From Lingula anatina (lineage: Eukaryota; Brachiopoda; Lingulata; Lingulida; Lingulidae): a stretch of DNA of 64,000 bases. Of the stretch, positions 23,925-35,416 are shown one piece after another; the first letter of the stretch is position 1, and every line of letters starts with the position of its first letter. A model generated the notes under the pieces. That model searched no databases and had not been told where the DNA came from. It was given only the letters and a program-made list of their open reading frames with translations. Location of the stretch: contig NW_019775946.1 in assembly GCF_001039355.2 (NCBI RefSeq), forward strand, positions 322,417 through 386,416, read 5' to 3'. The position numbers and the translations under genes were made by a program.

Positions 23925-26860
23925 CAGCAGGTTTGCTTCAGTTTGTAGCCCATCGTAACTGAGACTTTCGAGAAAATTCTAAGACAAAAAGCATTGTCAA
24001 AAATGACCAGTATTAAGATAATGTATAAAAGTACCTTTTACTAGGTAAATACACAAGAACAACATATCACTACTAACGTAGGTTTACTAACATAAGGGCA
24101 ATGCATGATGATTTTGAGTACGCAATATGTGGTCTTAGTAACAATAGGTTTATGGAGTAAGGCGCTAGCAGAGTCGAGTCTCATTGGGCAATGTGTAACA
24201 GTATAGTGTAATGAGTGTATTTGGATATAAAATGTGCATGTTCAGCTTAATGCAGTGCTAGATACGTCAAAATTGTGCTGGTGGCTTATTGGCTGAGGAC
24301 ATTGGTGGATAGAAATGAAAGAGGGGTGCTGGAAGCTGTGAGCTGATAGCATATAACAAACCAAGGAGGCCTGGTGAAGGACTAAGCAACAAATAACGGG
24401 CTTGGAGAAAGAAATGCTAAACAACTTGTTCTCATTTTTCCAGTCACCAGATGTGTATTGGAAGCTGGATCAATTTTTCAATGAAGAAATGACAGTATGA
24501 TACACTGCGTTGACCTTCTCTCCGTATGGAGCAGACTGTATTCGTAGTGCTTCTTGTGCTACTTCAACGACAATGATCTCAGTGATTTTGAGAATTTTTT
24601 TTTTAATCTTCATGCCAATATTCACAGTGTCACAAACATTCAAACAAACTTACAAGAACAACGAAGGCAGCAACAAGATACAAAAAAGCACCTTTAATCC
24701 AGGGATTGACATTTCCATGGTTCTGACAAAAAATGGCTATTCTGCAGTGGTGCTGTTATGGACGGTTGCGGGTTAAAGATACATAAATGTTACTTTAACC
24801 CAGGCTGCGAGTGACTAACCCTCAGGAAGGCCAATCACTCACAAGGTGCTGTCATAGTGTGAACAGAGGCATTTTTATATAAAAAAAGAGAATGAAAAGA
24901 CATTCCAGTGAAAATGAGGAAGAAAAAATATCTGTATTTAAGCCCTGCCATATTTGTGTATATGTGTACATAAGAATTGTAAATGTGTATATTGTACAGT
25001 CTTTTTTATTGTAGTATGCTGTCAAGGATGCAGTGTTAACCATAGTACAGATACTCATATGTTCACTATATATGCTATGCAAAATGGCACAGCAACATAT
25101 ACTCTGTTAACTTCCATTTAGGCTTCCTGCAACAAGCACAAAGTCCTTAAAGTTATCATATTAGGCAACTTATAGTTTATTGTAGTAAATTTTGTTTTCC
25201 TTCTGTTTAAATCAGTCAAATCTACTTAAGCAGATGTGCTTCTGAAGTAAAATTAGGCATCGTAATTAGAAAGTGTTGATGACTGGTTCCCAGTCAGGTT
25301 ATGCTGCAAAGGCCAAATTTTAAGCTCACTTTCTTTGTCACTTGGTTCATTGAACAAGTGTTGTTTTATGTTGTACTACTGGTATAGGTGTACAGGCTAA
25401 GCTTTTTTACTCTCAATGTCTTTAAAAATCCCCATGTTTTATGTTTCTATCCATCGTCACCATTTCATCATTATTCATCAGAACATGCACAATTCACAGT
25501 GTATTTAGGAGAGTCATATCATCATACATTGGCAGCAGCATTTTTGCTATTAACACACTACTGACCTGACAAGCCAGGAAATGCATTTGATTGAAATATA
25601 GTCCTTAGTGGAGCTAAATTAGTGAGTTTGATTAGCTTGTATTTGTATAACTACCAATATTAATCTGGGTAACTAGCAATGCCATGCTTCTGAGAATGTT
25701 TTATGGCATCAATGTGTATTTGTTTTTTCAAACTCAAATTTTAGGACCTAGGGTTTGATTGTCACTGAAAAATCTACAGATAAATTTATGCACTGTTATT
25801 ATGACACATATAACTGCTTAGTTTTTTTTTAAAATATTTAGCAACAAACAAGTTTTTGCACAAATTTAGATATTTTTTAAAACAAACTTTAAAAACTATA
25901 TGTTTGCTTCTGGAGGTTAATAACATTGCTTCCAAAAAATGCACTCATGTGGTCTGCAAAGTGAAAAAAAAAAAGGTATTTCACTTTAACCGAGCTTAGA
26001 AATAATCCTGGCATTTATTCAAGGGACAGACAACCTTCACTGGAAGGCAAAGAAATTTGTGGAAAATACCACACTATCATAGCTAAGTGACTAAAGGGGA
26101 AATCCCTGGGTATGTATGTAGTAATGTATAAAGTTGGTGGACTGAACAAAGTGCCCTCTGTCTCTGACCAACAGGCACTGGAATGACAAAGTATGAAGGA
26201 TGTCTTGGAACGCAGCTGGTCTGTTAGCATCCTGTAGGTAGGTTTAGTGTTTGACATAGCGGCCAGCTGGACATGTATAGAGAGACATCTTGCTTTAGAT
26301 AGATTGATTTGTGTACTTTTTGTACAGTGAATACTAGCCCTGCCATTCACTCATGCCAATCATCATCACTTTATTTTAAATCACCCTATCTGAAGAATAG
26401 GTAGAAGTTTATATAAACAGAAAAGCTGATATCAATTGGCTTGTAAAAACCATTGTATACGTGACATCTTGTATAGAAAGGAAGAAGATGATAGCAACTT
26501 CTTGATATTAACAACAAATCATGTATATTTTTTATACATCAAGTTCTGACTACAGAACTGATATTTTTGTTTCCATCAGTATAAGTAAGTCTTCCAAATA
26601 AAAGTAATGTTGTTGGAGGATAAAGAGCAGTGGTGACATCAACATTTTAGCTCAGTTCATAGCAATTGCATTTATTTTCATCTTGTTATCATATTTTACA
26701 CAAGTGTCACAAGTTCCATAGTCCCTGCCTCGAGTCACAAAATCATGCATTTAGAATTGCAGTTGTACTTTTTTGTTGCAAACTGTTGTGTATATATCTG
26801 TAACTAATATCTGTGCTAAAGAAGTCTGTAAAAATAAAACAATTTATATCAGAAAACAAG
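23925..26860 (+). other. Probable 3' UTR of the semaphorin
   Basis: AT-rich sequence directly after the stop codon, with no splice-supported open frame. Candidate polyadenylation signals are AATAAA at 26597-26602 and at 26833-26838; the second is followed by a T/GT-rich stretch within 40 bases, the usual downstream element. The UTR length of nearly 3 kb is inferred from the scarcity of earlier strong signals and could be shorter. Confidence 0.45.
26833..26838 (+). promoter_or_regulatory. Candidate polyadenylation signal for the semaphorin
   Basis: Canonical AATAAA preceded by TGTA and followed by a T-rich tract (AGTTTTTTTCTTG). An alternative AATAAA lies at 26597-26602. Choice between them is inference. 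Confidence 0.4.
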
Positions 26861-28670
26861 TTTTTTTCTTGTTGATTTCTATGAAAGCAATATGACACTA
26901 CTATTTCAATAATCAAGTACTGGATTTCATGGGCATCTGTATCTCGTTTCAATTAATGATAGAATAATTCTATCAGGCTTTCTATGCTGTCAGTAATTAT
27001 ATTGAATTATTGAAAGTAATTAGTATATATCCTTGAATGTGGAATGAAATTCAGCACAGCAGATGTCAATGTCAAATCCATCAATGTTTATTAATTCAAC
27101 AGAAGACTATTAGTGCTGGAAATAAAATTTTTCACTCTCTGAGCTAGGAAATATCTGTTATGGTATTGATACTTCTCAAAACTTCTACGCGTAAATATTG
27201 ACAAATCTTCAATTTATTACTATTCCTAACAAAAAATATGGTATATTTTGGTAAATCTTGGTATGGTTTTAAACTACACCTTATTCTACAAATCTCTAAC
27301 AAGTTAATGCTTTATTCAACTTCAGCTCAGTGATTTTCTCTTGTGGACAAGTCTAGACCATATTGCACTTGAGAGCAATTTCCATTAATGTAAATATCAG
27401 TTTTAATTAATTTATTTATTTGGGTTGGGGGTGGGGGTCTGATTCATATTTAACTGGCCAGCTGAAATGAAAATGTTGGTGGTTTTGAAGTGATTTCTTA
27501 GTTTTGTTAAACTGTATACATTAAACCTTGAAGGTCACTCCTCAGTTAGTCCCTTAACAAACGTTAGGTCTGGAACTGCAGCAAATAATAAATTCAGTTA
27601 AGTGTTAGAGGCAGGTTAAATTTAGGACCAAAAGACCTGCATGGCTGCATTGCAGGTACACAGTGAATCAACTGAATAAATGTGCCGTCTCCTCTAATGC
27701 AATGACAGACATTGCAACACTTTTTTAAATCGTTGATCAACTGAAAAAAGGGAAAAAAAATACTGAAGAGTAATATCCAAATATTTTATTACCCAAGATG
27801 GAAATATTATATTATACAGGTTATCCTGAGTACATTGGCCCAGTTAGGTAATAATGCTAAATCACCACTAGCATGATGACAATGAAAGTTCCAGTTTCAC
27901 TCAGTGACAAAACTGATTGAGTTTTTAGTACCTAAAGTCAATAATAAGAATTTACAACAACATTCTTTTTTCAAAAATACTAGCCTCAGTGCTGAATCCA
28001 ATGTCTCTCCCTTAAGGAATTTCAACAGTTGTGTAATAAACACAGTTACTACATACTCCAATTTTTCAGTGCCTTTACAGACACTTTCTTTTATAAAGAC
28101 AATTTCAAATTGCTGTGAATTAGCTGTGTTCTGAAGAAACTTTCATAACAAACCGGAGTCTCTCCTTGGATTATAATTCTGTATAATGATCACCAAAATT
28201 GCAATTATCAGAGATGTAAACAACAGTTTAGTAAGGTTTAAATCATTCTCCTCATTAACTTTGGGAAACTGATTCATGTAAACACTACATCCAACTTGAC
28301 AAGCTATAAATAAATTAATTTACTTTAATTCACTAAAATGTATTTATAAAACTGTACAACTTGATCTAATTCAGTGCATACTTATAGTTTTAACATCAAA
28401 TTAAGCAACAGTTATAAAAATATGTTACTTTTTCACACAGAGCATAGTAAAATACTGATGATGTAATAAATAAAATATAGTTCTTTCTCTTTCTTTCTTC
28501 TCATTATTCTCATCTAGGTTCTGTCAAAGGAACTGCTGAATCATAAATCTTCCTACATACATGGATTATTGATTACTCCAGTTATCATCTGTATACATAT
28601 TTTTTGATACAGTGCAGTCCATTACAGTTAGTCATTCAAGTTGGTTTCCGCTTCTTGGTATCTCCATTCA
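26861..28670. other. Intergenic stretch between convergent semaphorin and COMMD10 ends
   Basis: AT-rich sequence between two genes that point towards each other. It includes the likely 3' UTR of COMMD10 on the minus strand: AATAAA at 27785-27790 (reads TTTATT on the plus strand) and a variant ATTAAA at 28324-28329 are possible signals. The open frame at 27904-28134 has no recognisable domain. No repeat or RNA gene seen. Confidence 0.5.
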
Positions 28671-31600
28671 CTAGCTGAGGGAGTCGACTTGTGACTGAAT
28701 TGTTTCAAGCTGAAATATCAAAAATCTTATTTACAAATGGGCAATTTACTTTTTTCTATATTTAATATAAATTGCAAATATACGTCATCTAACAGCTTAC
28801 TGGATCAAAGTAAAAAAGTTTAAGAGGATGGAGGAGAAGATGCGCATTACTTCTCAAATCTAATCAACAGGATTTAAACTGACTCATGAATTTAATGTTA
28901 TTGTTTGCCTACCTGGTTATAGAATGCATACAACTCGTCATGGGTAAATTCAAGCCTTGTCTTTTCCTTAGTCTGAAAAGGGGAAAGCATTTTTACAGTT
29001 TCTAGAAAAGGTATTTTTCATTTTTATTACCCTAGTCCCTACAATACATATGAAGCAATTAAATTATGTCTTGTGCTCAAATCAAAGACAAAATCCACAA
29101 TTTCATATCAAAAAGTTTAGTTAACAATTACATCACTATTTTCATCCTTGATCCCCAGCTCAAACATTGCTGTTGGAAGCTTCATTTTTGCCTTGTTGGC
29201 CTGTGCCATTTGAAGATTTAACCTCCAATTTACATCTTCAAGCTGTAAGAAAATTAAGTAATCATCAAGCATGGTATTTTTAAAAATTTTTATTGTAATG
29301 CACCTTATCAATGTATATTCATAATTAGAGACAAATTTTATCACTGTAAATTCATACAATCTAACAACATTTTTATTCAAACTATAACCTATTGGTTCAA
29401 GTGCATGAGCTAGAGGCAGATACCCACTTGTTTTGGTGCTATTGTTCGCTTTCTCAATTTATCTACAACCCCTCTTGCCATATTTGTCCACATCTGGACA
29501 ACTGCTTCAACCTGGAAAATATTTATTATTTTTTGAAAAGCTAAGGAAATTCATAAAATACTTCTTCTGACTACAAAGTAAAAGTGACCAAAGACTGACT
29601 TTTCCCTGCCTTAAGTCTTCCCATTTTCTTTGTACATAGATAACCTGCATTTATATCCAAAAAGACATAAAATATGTAATAAATGTTTGTCATAATGTGC
29701 ATATTGTCATTTAATAGTGATGCTTATAGACGCATTTTCGAAACCTGAATTTACATAACTTGTAATTCTGTGAGCATGAATTTCAATGGGGAGGGGGGTT
29801 CAGGAAACTTTTTCTACCTTTTCATCCTCTAATCCAATTTGCTGCAATTGTTGTTGTAAAACAGCTGGTTTTGCTGTATGGTAAGCAGCCTGAAATAGAA
29901 AATTACTTCATAAATGGGTCATAATTGTAGTTATCTTTAAATCTGATCACAAATATTTTCCCTCTTTCTTTTTCTGGTGACCTCTCCAACAAAATCCCTC
30001 CCTTCCCCACTATTAGAAAAAATTTTATCAAACAGGTCAGCAATAAAATATGCGCACATTATAGAAAATCCTTTTTAAAAAAAATCAAGAACTCAGGGCC
30101 CTATTTTACATTCAAACACGATCCTAGAAAACATTTGCTGAGTACCTGCTGTAAAATGAATTCACATGTTGTAATCACTAAGTCTAGCTCTTCTCCTTCG
30201 AGTCCAAATGCAGACTGCAGCTTCTCTTCCTCCTCCTCACTGAAAGCTCGCTCATCCTGGGCAGTAAAGTCATACATGAAAACATACAATGATCAACCAA
30301 AACCCCGCCTTAAGCTGCTAGCTATACCCTTACTAGAGTTAACTTGCCATGTCTTTCCATGCCTTTTATGACTGTACATTACAGAGCTACAATGTATTAG
30401 TATATCTAATGAACTTGTAATTTACATGCAATTTTAGAATTTTAGGATGCCCAAATTGAATAAAAAGGGCAGGTTCTTCAACAGTTAGGGAAAAATTCCA
30501 ATAATAATAATGTGACATTGTTCTAAAGGCTGATGTTTACTACAGTAAAAAAAAAAAAAAAAAAAAGTTTGAGCACCAAAACTGATGCATCTATCAAATT
30601 CCACCTCTGTTTGGTACTATTGTTATGTGCATGCTCGGCAGTCACCTTGATTGGATAGTAAACGATTGTCGTAAAATCGCTAAATGATATTAAAACCGGG
30701 TGTATAAACTTGGAAACCACCTAGGACAACCTTGGACTGCCACATTAATCCAATACAATGCAAAAATAAACTATAACAAGTGGTTAAAGCCTTCAAAAGC
30801 CTTCCAATTCAGGAAATGACGTAATGACGTATTGTCCAATGGCATGGCTTCTTTTTCGTAATTGAAGGTTAGAGTGGACCGAAATAAACATCAGAGGTGG
30901 AATTTTGACGTAATGACGTATTGTCCAATGGCATGGCTTCTTTTTCGTAATTGAAGGTTAGAGTGGACTGAAATAAACATCAGAGGTGGAATTTTGATTT
31001 ACGGTTTGATTGTGCGTATGCCATGCACGGAATTTACAAACGAGCGACGGGGTGATGTAGCCTGCAGTATTTGCGGTAAGCATGCCAAGTTTTAGGCCGC
31101 TCTGATGCCCGGCAGTATTTTATTTCGATTATTCTGTTTAAAATTGTTTATTCTTGTTTCACAAGCTTACTCTATTTTATTGTCTCTATCATGGACCTAA
31201 TGAGAGAAGGACGAGAAACGCGGCATCTTCCTTTGAAGCTATGTGCCTTTGAGTAAACATTCGCCCATTGTCTCAGATAAGCTGTTTTGATAGCTCCACG
31301 GGAGCCTGAACAACTTATTATCAAGGTAGCGCGCGCTGTGCCTCATTGAAATTCTTTTGTTCTATTGCATGGATAACGCAATTTCTCGCGGTCCCACGTG
31401 GTTGCTATGACATAGCATTGCCTACATCTTGTAATTGCTAGTACATAGATTTGCGTCAGCAAGTGGAAATTTGTTTCGGGTTTTCAGTTTCTTTTTCCTG
31501 TTACCTAATTAAAACGGGCTCTGGCTTTTGTCTATACTTGTTATCGTTTCCAAGATTGTATTGATATATGTCGAACTGATTTATAACTGGTTTAAAAGCA

Positions 31601-33828
31601 TGTTGACTAATAAAGCCAGGTAGGTGCTATCCAAACGTATCTGATAACAAGATAATGCAATGTAGCAAGCCAATTACAGAGGTGAGACTTAAATCACAAA
31701 TGTGATCAAGATCCACTTTTATGACCATTACCCAAGTAAATATATTCACGAAGTTTGCATGTGTACATGTCCACATTTATACTTGAATTAAAAGACCAAT
31801 GAGGGTGTTTGTCAATCGTCTCTATGCTGTTTAGGGACTCCAATTTAAAGATGAAAAACTATTAATTTTCATTCTCAAAGTGGAGCAGACCGTAGCCGGT
31901 AATGTGTAAATATATATATACTTCAGAGCAGTGTTATTGTCAACTTTGATAAAAGAATATTAAAAGGCCCACAAGTGCGTTTTTGTGCGTAACGAATTCG
32001 TGTGTGGTGCCATATTGCAATGAGAGCCCATATTGAAAGTTTAAAAAATAATAATTATCATTCTCAGACTGGATCAGATCGTAGCCGGTAATGTGTAAAT
32101 ATATATATACTTCAGAGCAGTTTTAATGTCAACTTTGATAAAAGAATATTAAAAGGCCCACAGGTGCGTTTTTGTGCGTAACGAATGCGTGTGTGGTGCC
32201 ATATTGCAACGAGAGCCCATATTGAAAGTTAAAAAAATAATAATTATCATTCTCAGACTGGAGCAGACCGTAGCCGGTAATGTGAAAAAATATATATATA
32301 TATATATATATACTTCAGAGCAATATTAATGTCAACTTTGATTAAAAAAATATTAAAAGACCCACAGGTGCGTTTTTGTGGGTCACGAATGCGTGTGTGG
32401 TGCCCTGTTGCAACGAGAGCCCATATTGAATGTTAAAAATATTAATTATCACTACATAATTCGGGCTCACTTAAGCAAGTAACATAAACCTATTCATATA
32501 GTTCACAGCAGTGTAAATGCCACCTTTATCTAAACCGTACGTAAAAAATACTAGACCTAAAACGATTTCAGCGAGTTGAATAAATCGGAGAGGAATTGCG
32601 TCATTTTAATTCAAGACGCGATTGAAGGTTTCATTATTGCCGTGTCTCAGGCTAATTTCTCACAAAGAGAGAAAAGTTTGACACTAAAAATATTTTCCAA
32701 TCGGATCAAAGCTGAAAACAAGTATACTACACTACAATTGTACAAATTTGCATGCTCATTTTATGGCAACAAACAAGATTGCCTTAACCACATAGGGCAT
32801 TTTGAATTCCTCCATGAATAAACATTTCAAATTCTCACATGGTTTCCAAATTGACAGAACAAATTGTACTTATACTTCATCTCTATAATTTTATTGTCTC
32901 ATCCACCCGAAAGATTGACTCATGTTATCGCGAACTACCTGCCCAAATGACACAAAAAGTCATCGACAACTGCGATATGCTCACTACCTGTACGGGAGGT
33001 CGTGTGATCCGAACGCACATGGTTTCGCGAAGAGCTCACGTTAAGCCGATTATCCTTTGATCTTGCTCCGCGTTTCTCGTCCTTCTCTCATTAGGTCCAT
33101 GTCTCTATGGAGGTATATGGGGACTTTACGACATTTGGTTTGAAGGCTTTAACCACTTGTTATAGTTTATTTTTGCATTGTATTGGATTAATGTGGCAGT
33201 CCAAGGTTGTCCTAGGTGGTTTCCAAGTTTATGCACCCGGTTTTAATATCATTTAGCGATTTTACGACAATCGTTTACTATCCAATCAAGGTGACAGCCG
33301 AGCGTGGTTATGTGCCGAAAATGCTACACATTAGTAGCCATGTACACGAGACAGCACATTAACAGAATTATTTGACATAACATCTATTATGTTTAAAATA
33401 ATAATAACAACAAAGTACACAGCAGCTTACCTTCAAATGCAGCTTTTGCAGGATCCTTGATAGTAATAATGGGAACTTTCCAGAGTCTAGACTGTTTACC
33501 AGTGAAACAGCCTTCTTGATGCTGAAACAGAAGATATTGAAATTAAATATTTTCACAATTTGTCGATATAGCAGTCCTGAATTAAAAAAAAGCTTTAATC
33601 ATTATCACTAAATGAAAGTGGGAGGTGTCCATATTTTACAGTTGTATGATAGAGATTATCTCATTTGAAGACAATGAAGTGAAACAAATACGTATCGTTT
33701 GCGAGAAACACTAAAAATTTGAAAGCCACTCCTAATTAAACAATACAGACAATCTTAAGCATTAGGAAACGGTAGAATAAATTATAATCACGTGAAACTT
33801 ACCTGGCAGTCACTGTAAACAGAGACAT
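28671..33828 (-). CDS. COMMD10: COMM domain-containing protein 10
   Basis: COMMD proteins form the ring-like Commander/CCC assembly that works with retriever in endosomal recycling and also modulates NF-kB. Exons on the minus strand, in order: 33828-33803, 33521-33431, 30256-30146, 29889-29818, 29511-29428, 29242-29132, 28972-28913 and 28709-28671. They sum to 594 nt, 197 residues plus stop, against about 202 in human, with all phases matching. The N-terminal helical domain shows [30 protein letters not shown] and [18 protein letters not shown], close to human COMMD10. The C-terminal COMM domain starts near [12 protein letters not shown] with the conserved Trp and continues through [18 protein letters not shown]. 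The start is the only ATG in a short first exon (MSLFTVTA). Intron 2 carries a transposon-like element. The gene is head to head with GPN2. Confidence 0.95.
30633..30797 (+). repeat. Left terminal inverted repeat of the COMMD10-intron element
   Basis: 165 bp beginning GCTCGGCAGTCACC and ending GTTAAAGCCTTCAAA. The reverse complement is at 33139-33303 with two substitutions. Confidence 0.92.
30817..30994 (+). repeat. 89-bp direct tandem duplication with CRE and CCAAT motifs
   Basis: Two head-to-tail units (30817-30905 and 30906-30994), nearly identical. Each starts TGACGTAATGACGTATTG, that is two CRE/ATF half sites, followed by CCAATGG. This lies just inside the left arm of the transposon-like element and upstream of an ATG frame at 31018, so it could serve as an internal promoter. 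That role is inference. Confidence 0.85.
31018..31095 (+). CDS. Short open frame with splice donor inside the mobile element (unrecognised)
   Basis: ATG frame of 25 residues ([20 protein letters not shown]...) directly after the CRE/CCAAT-bearing duplication. A good donor, GCG|gtaagc, sits at 31075-31076. If the donor is used this is a first coding exon whose partner is unknown; the acceptor at 32571 does not fit in phase. No family recognised. Confidence 0.3.
   Translation: MPCTEFTNERRGDVACSICGKHAKF
31191..31223 (+). repeat. Internal inverted repeat, left half
   Basis: 33 bp starting ATGGACCTAATGAGAG, a perfect reverse complement of 33068-33100. It nests inside the longer terminal arms, so the element could fold at two levels or contain a second nested element. 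Confidence 0.85.
31870..32447 (+). repeat. Three tandem units of about 189 bp inside the mobile element
   Basis: Units begin at 31870, 32059 and 32248, each starting CATTCTC and carrying CAGA(C/T)CGTAGCCGGTAATGTG, an (AT)n run, and GTGCGTTTTTGTG near the middle. The units differ by scattered substitutions; the third has a longer AT run (32287-32311). Tandem internal repeats are common in non-autonomous DNA transposons and Helitrons. Confidence 0.88.
32572..33060 (+). CDS. Degenerate or unrecognised open frames in the mobile element
   Basis: A frame without ATG runs 32573-32821 after a possible acceptor (ACGATTTCAG at 32571), about 82 residues including [17 protein letters not shown] second frame, 32839-33060, has an ATG and 73 residues ending RAHVKPIIL. 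They may be exons or remains of the gene the element carries. No transposase motif (DDE, zinc finger) could be recognised, and they are in different frames. Confidence 0.25.
33068..33100 (-). repeat. Internal inverted repeat, right half
   Basis: Perfect reverse complement of 31191-31223, located 38 bp inside the right terminal arm. Confidence 0.85.
33139..33303 (-). repeat. Right terminal inverted repeat of the COMMD10-intron element
   Basis: 165 bp, reverse complement of 30633-30797. Near-identity of the arms implies recent insertion or gene conversion between arms. Confidence 0.92.
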
Positions 33829-34502
33829 TGTTATCCCCGCACTAAATGCAATTTTGTCCAATCAGATTGCGAACTGCTAGCAGCTTCTGATAACTCAACA
33901 TGTGCGAAATGCTTCAAGCCAGTCCTGCATTTCTCTATTTCTCCGTAAATATCATCTTCTAGGGACACAGGTTCAAATTTGGTTACGGTGCCAAGTCAAC
34001 AGACGACGAAGCGGTCGGTCGATTTCGTTTATGTTGGGCTAGGTACCAAAATTTTTATAATGTTCTCAACCTCACACAGCCGACGCATGCACTCTTACTC
34101 TGAACAAATGAAAGTTTGAACTTTTTTACTTGGGCACGGTGCATTGCCAATAGACCTCTTGCACGTAATAGTATTTGACGCCCGGTAGCAATTCTTTGGT
34201 GTCTAGGGGGAAATGTGGTGAAAAGGGGAAGAGGCATCAATGATCACGGTGGATACGAAGACTACTGACAAATTTTAATTTGTTTATTAAAATAAACACC
34301 ACAGTGGCACAGAGCATCTGTTTATGTGAATGCTTGAGAAAAGTGCTTTTACATTTCACCATTAAGTTAAAATAGATAGGAGAAAATTGTGGCCGGAAAT
34401 ATTGGACATTGAATTTTTTATGCCAGCAAAGTTATGAAAGCTAGGACACTTTTGCAGTATGTTGCATTCCCAAATTTTGATTTGATGATATACTAGTAAC
34501 AC

Positions 34503-34537
<35 letters not shown>

Positions 34538-35382
34538 TGAGTAGTCAATATTTCAGTTGTGACTTGACTAAGTCCATCGCCCCCTCCCTTATGTAATTTA
34601 TACTGTATATGTACATGTTTATGAATACCCTTCAGAGCATTAATTGTTAGATGGTTATATAATGATCAAGTACTGTATTTAACATGTATTTAGATATGTA
34701 GTCAAGATATAAATGTAAATATAAAGTAAGATTTTGATCATTGAACAGTCATCTAACAGAATGATAACTTACTGTCATGCTGTTTTTTTTATTAAGTTGC
34801 AACATTTATGTAATGTGAAAGAATCTGAAACATAAACTTACCACATAATAACATAAAGGCTGATGATTTTAATGTTAAAATTAGAATAAAAACAGTCATT
34901 TTATAGTTTGTTCTACAAATATTTCGCAACATATTTATTAGTAAATGCTAATTTAATTTATAAATTGGATATTAAGAAAAAACAAGGGGGTCACATGAGG
35001 TTGATTTTGATGTCACACTCGCCAAATACACAATCCTGCAAATACCCCTTTCCACACTAAAACATTTGCCATCAAAATTGTACATTCCAAGTTACCTTGT
35101 CTGTCATTTGGTTTTTGAACTGCAAAATGTATACTGCAGTAGTGGTTACTCATCCAAAATTTTTGTGCAAAGTTTCTTTTTATTTGGCAGATATCAGTAA
35201 AACACACACCTGGGACATACATATTTTGGTAGGACACATATAGTTAATGATAGATCATGTGATTGAGCCAGAAAACTCGGATCAACTTGATGCCTAATAT
35301 ACAATGTGAAAATATTATTTATCACCAGATGAAGGTCATTTTAACTGCTTGTTTAAATCAGTATTTGTTAAACCTGTTTCAG
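33829..35382. promoter_or_regulatory. Shared 5' region of COMMD10 (minus) and GPN2 (plus)
   Basis: About 1.55 kb between the divergent start codons. The part next to COMMD10 (roughly 33880-34250) is richer in CpG (for example GACGACGAAGCGGTCGGTCG) than the rest and is the most likely promoter. GPN2 probably has a non-coding first exon in it, because its coding exon follows a typical acceptor at 35382. A (GA)16 microsatellite lies at 34504-34535. No TATA box was identified. Confidence 0.45.
34504..34535 (+). repeat. (AG)16 microsatellite
   Basis: Uninterrupted AG dinucleotide run in the COMMD10/GPN2 interval. Confidence 0.95.
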
Positions 35383-35416
35383 TGAGGAGGTTACCTCAGG
35401 AGGTCCAGGCTTCAGG

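Larger units (their letters stand above)
30622..33315. mobile_element. Long-inverted-repeat DNA transposon-like element in COMMD10 intron 2 (Mutator-like by structure)
   Basis: Two 165-bp arms (30633-30797 and 33139-33303) are reverse complements with only two mismatches by eye. They are bracketed by a 9-bp direct repeat GTTATGTGC (30622-30630 and 33307-33315) that looks like a target-site duplication. Arms over 100 bp plus a 9-bp duplication are the usual signature of Mutator/MULE elements, though foldback elements of other families can look alike. The interior holds a second perfect 33-bp inverted pair, an 89-bp duplication, three 189-bp tandem units and short open frames without a recognisable transposase. 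It is therefore probably non-autonomous. It fills most of the 3.2 kb intron; both COMMD10 splice sites remain outside it. Confidence 0.8.

Noticed and set aside
24510-24776. 88-residue frame with a hydrophobic stretch downstream of the semaphorin stop
   Set aside because: Lies in the probable 3' UTR, has no splice support and no recognisable family.
32839-33060. Frame considered as a transposase fragment
   Set aside because: No catalytic triad, zinc finger or other motif recognised; kept only as an unrecognised low-confidence frame in the mobile element.
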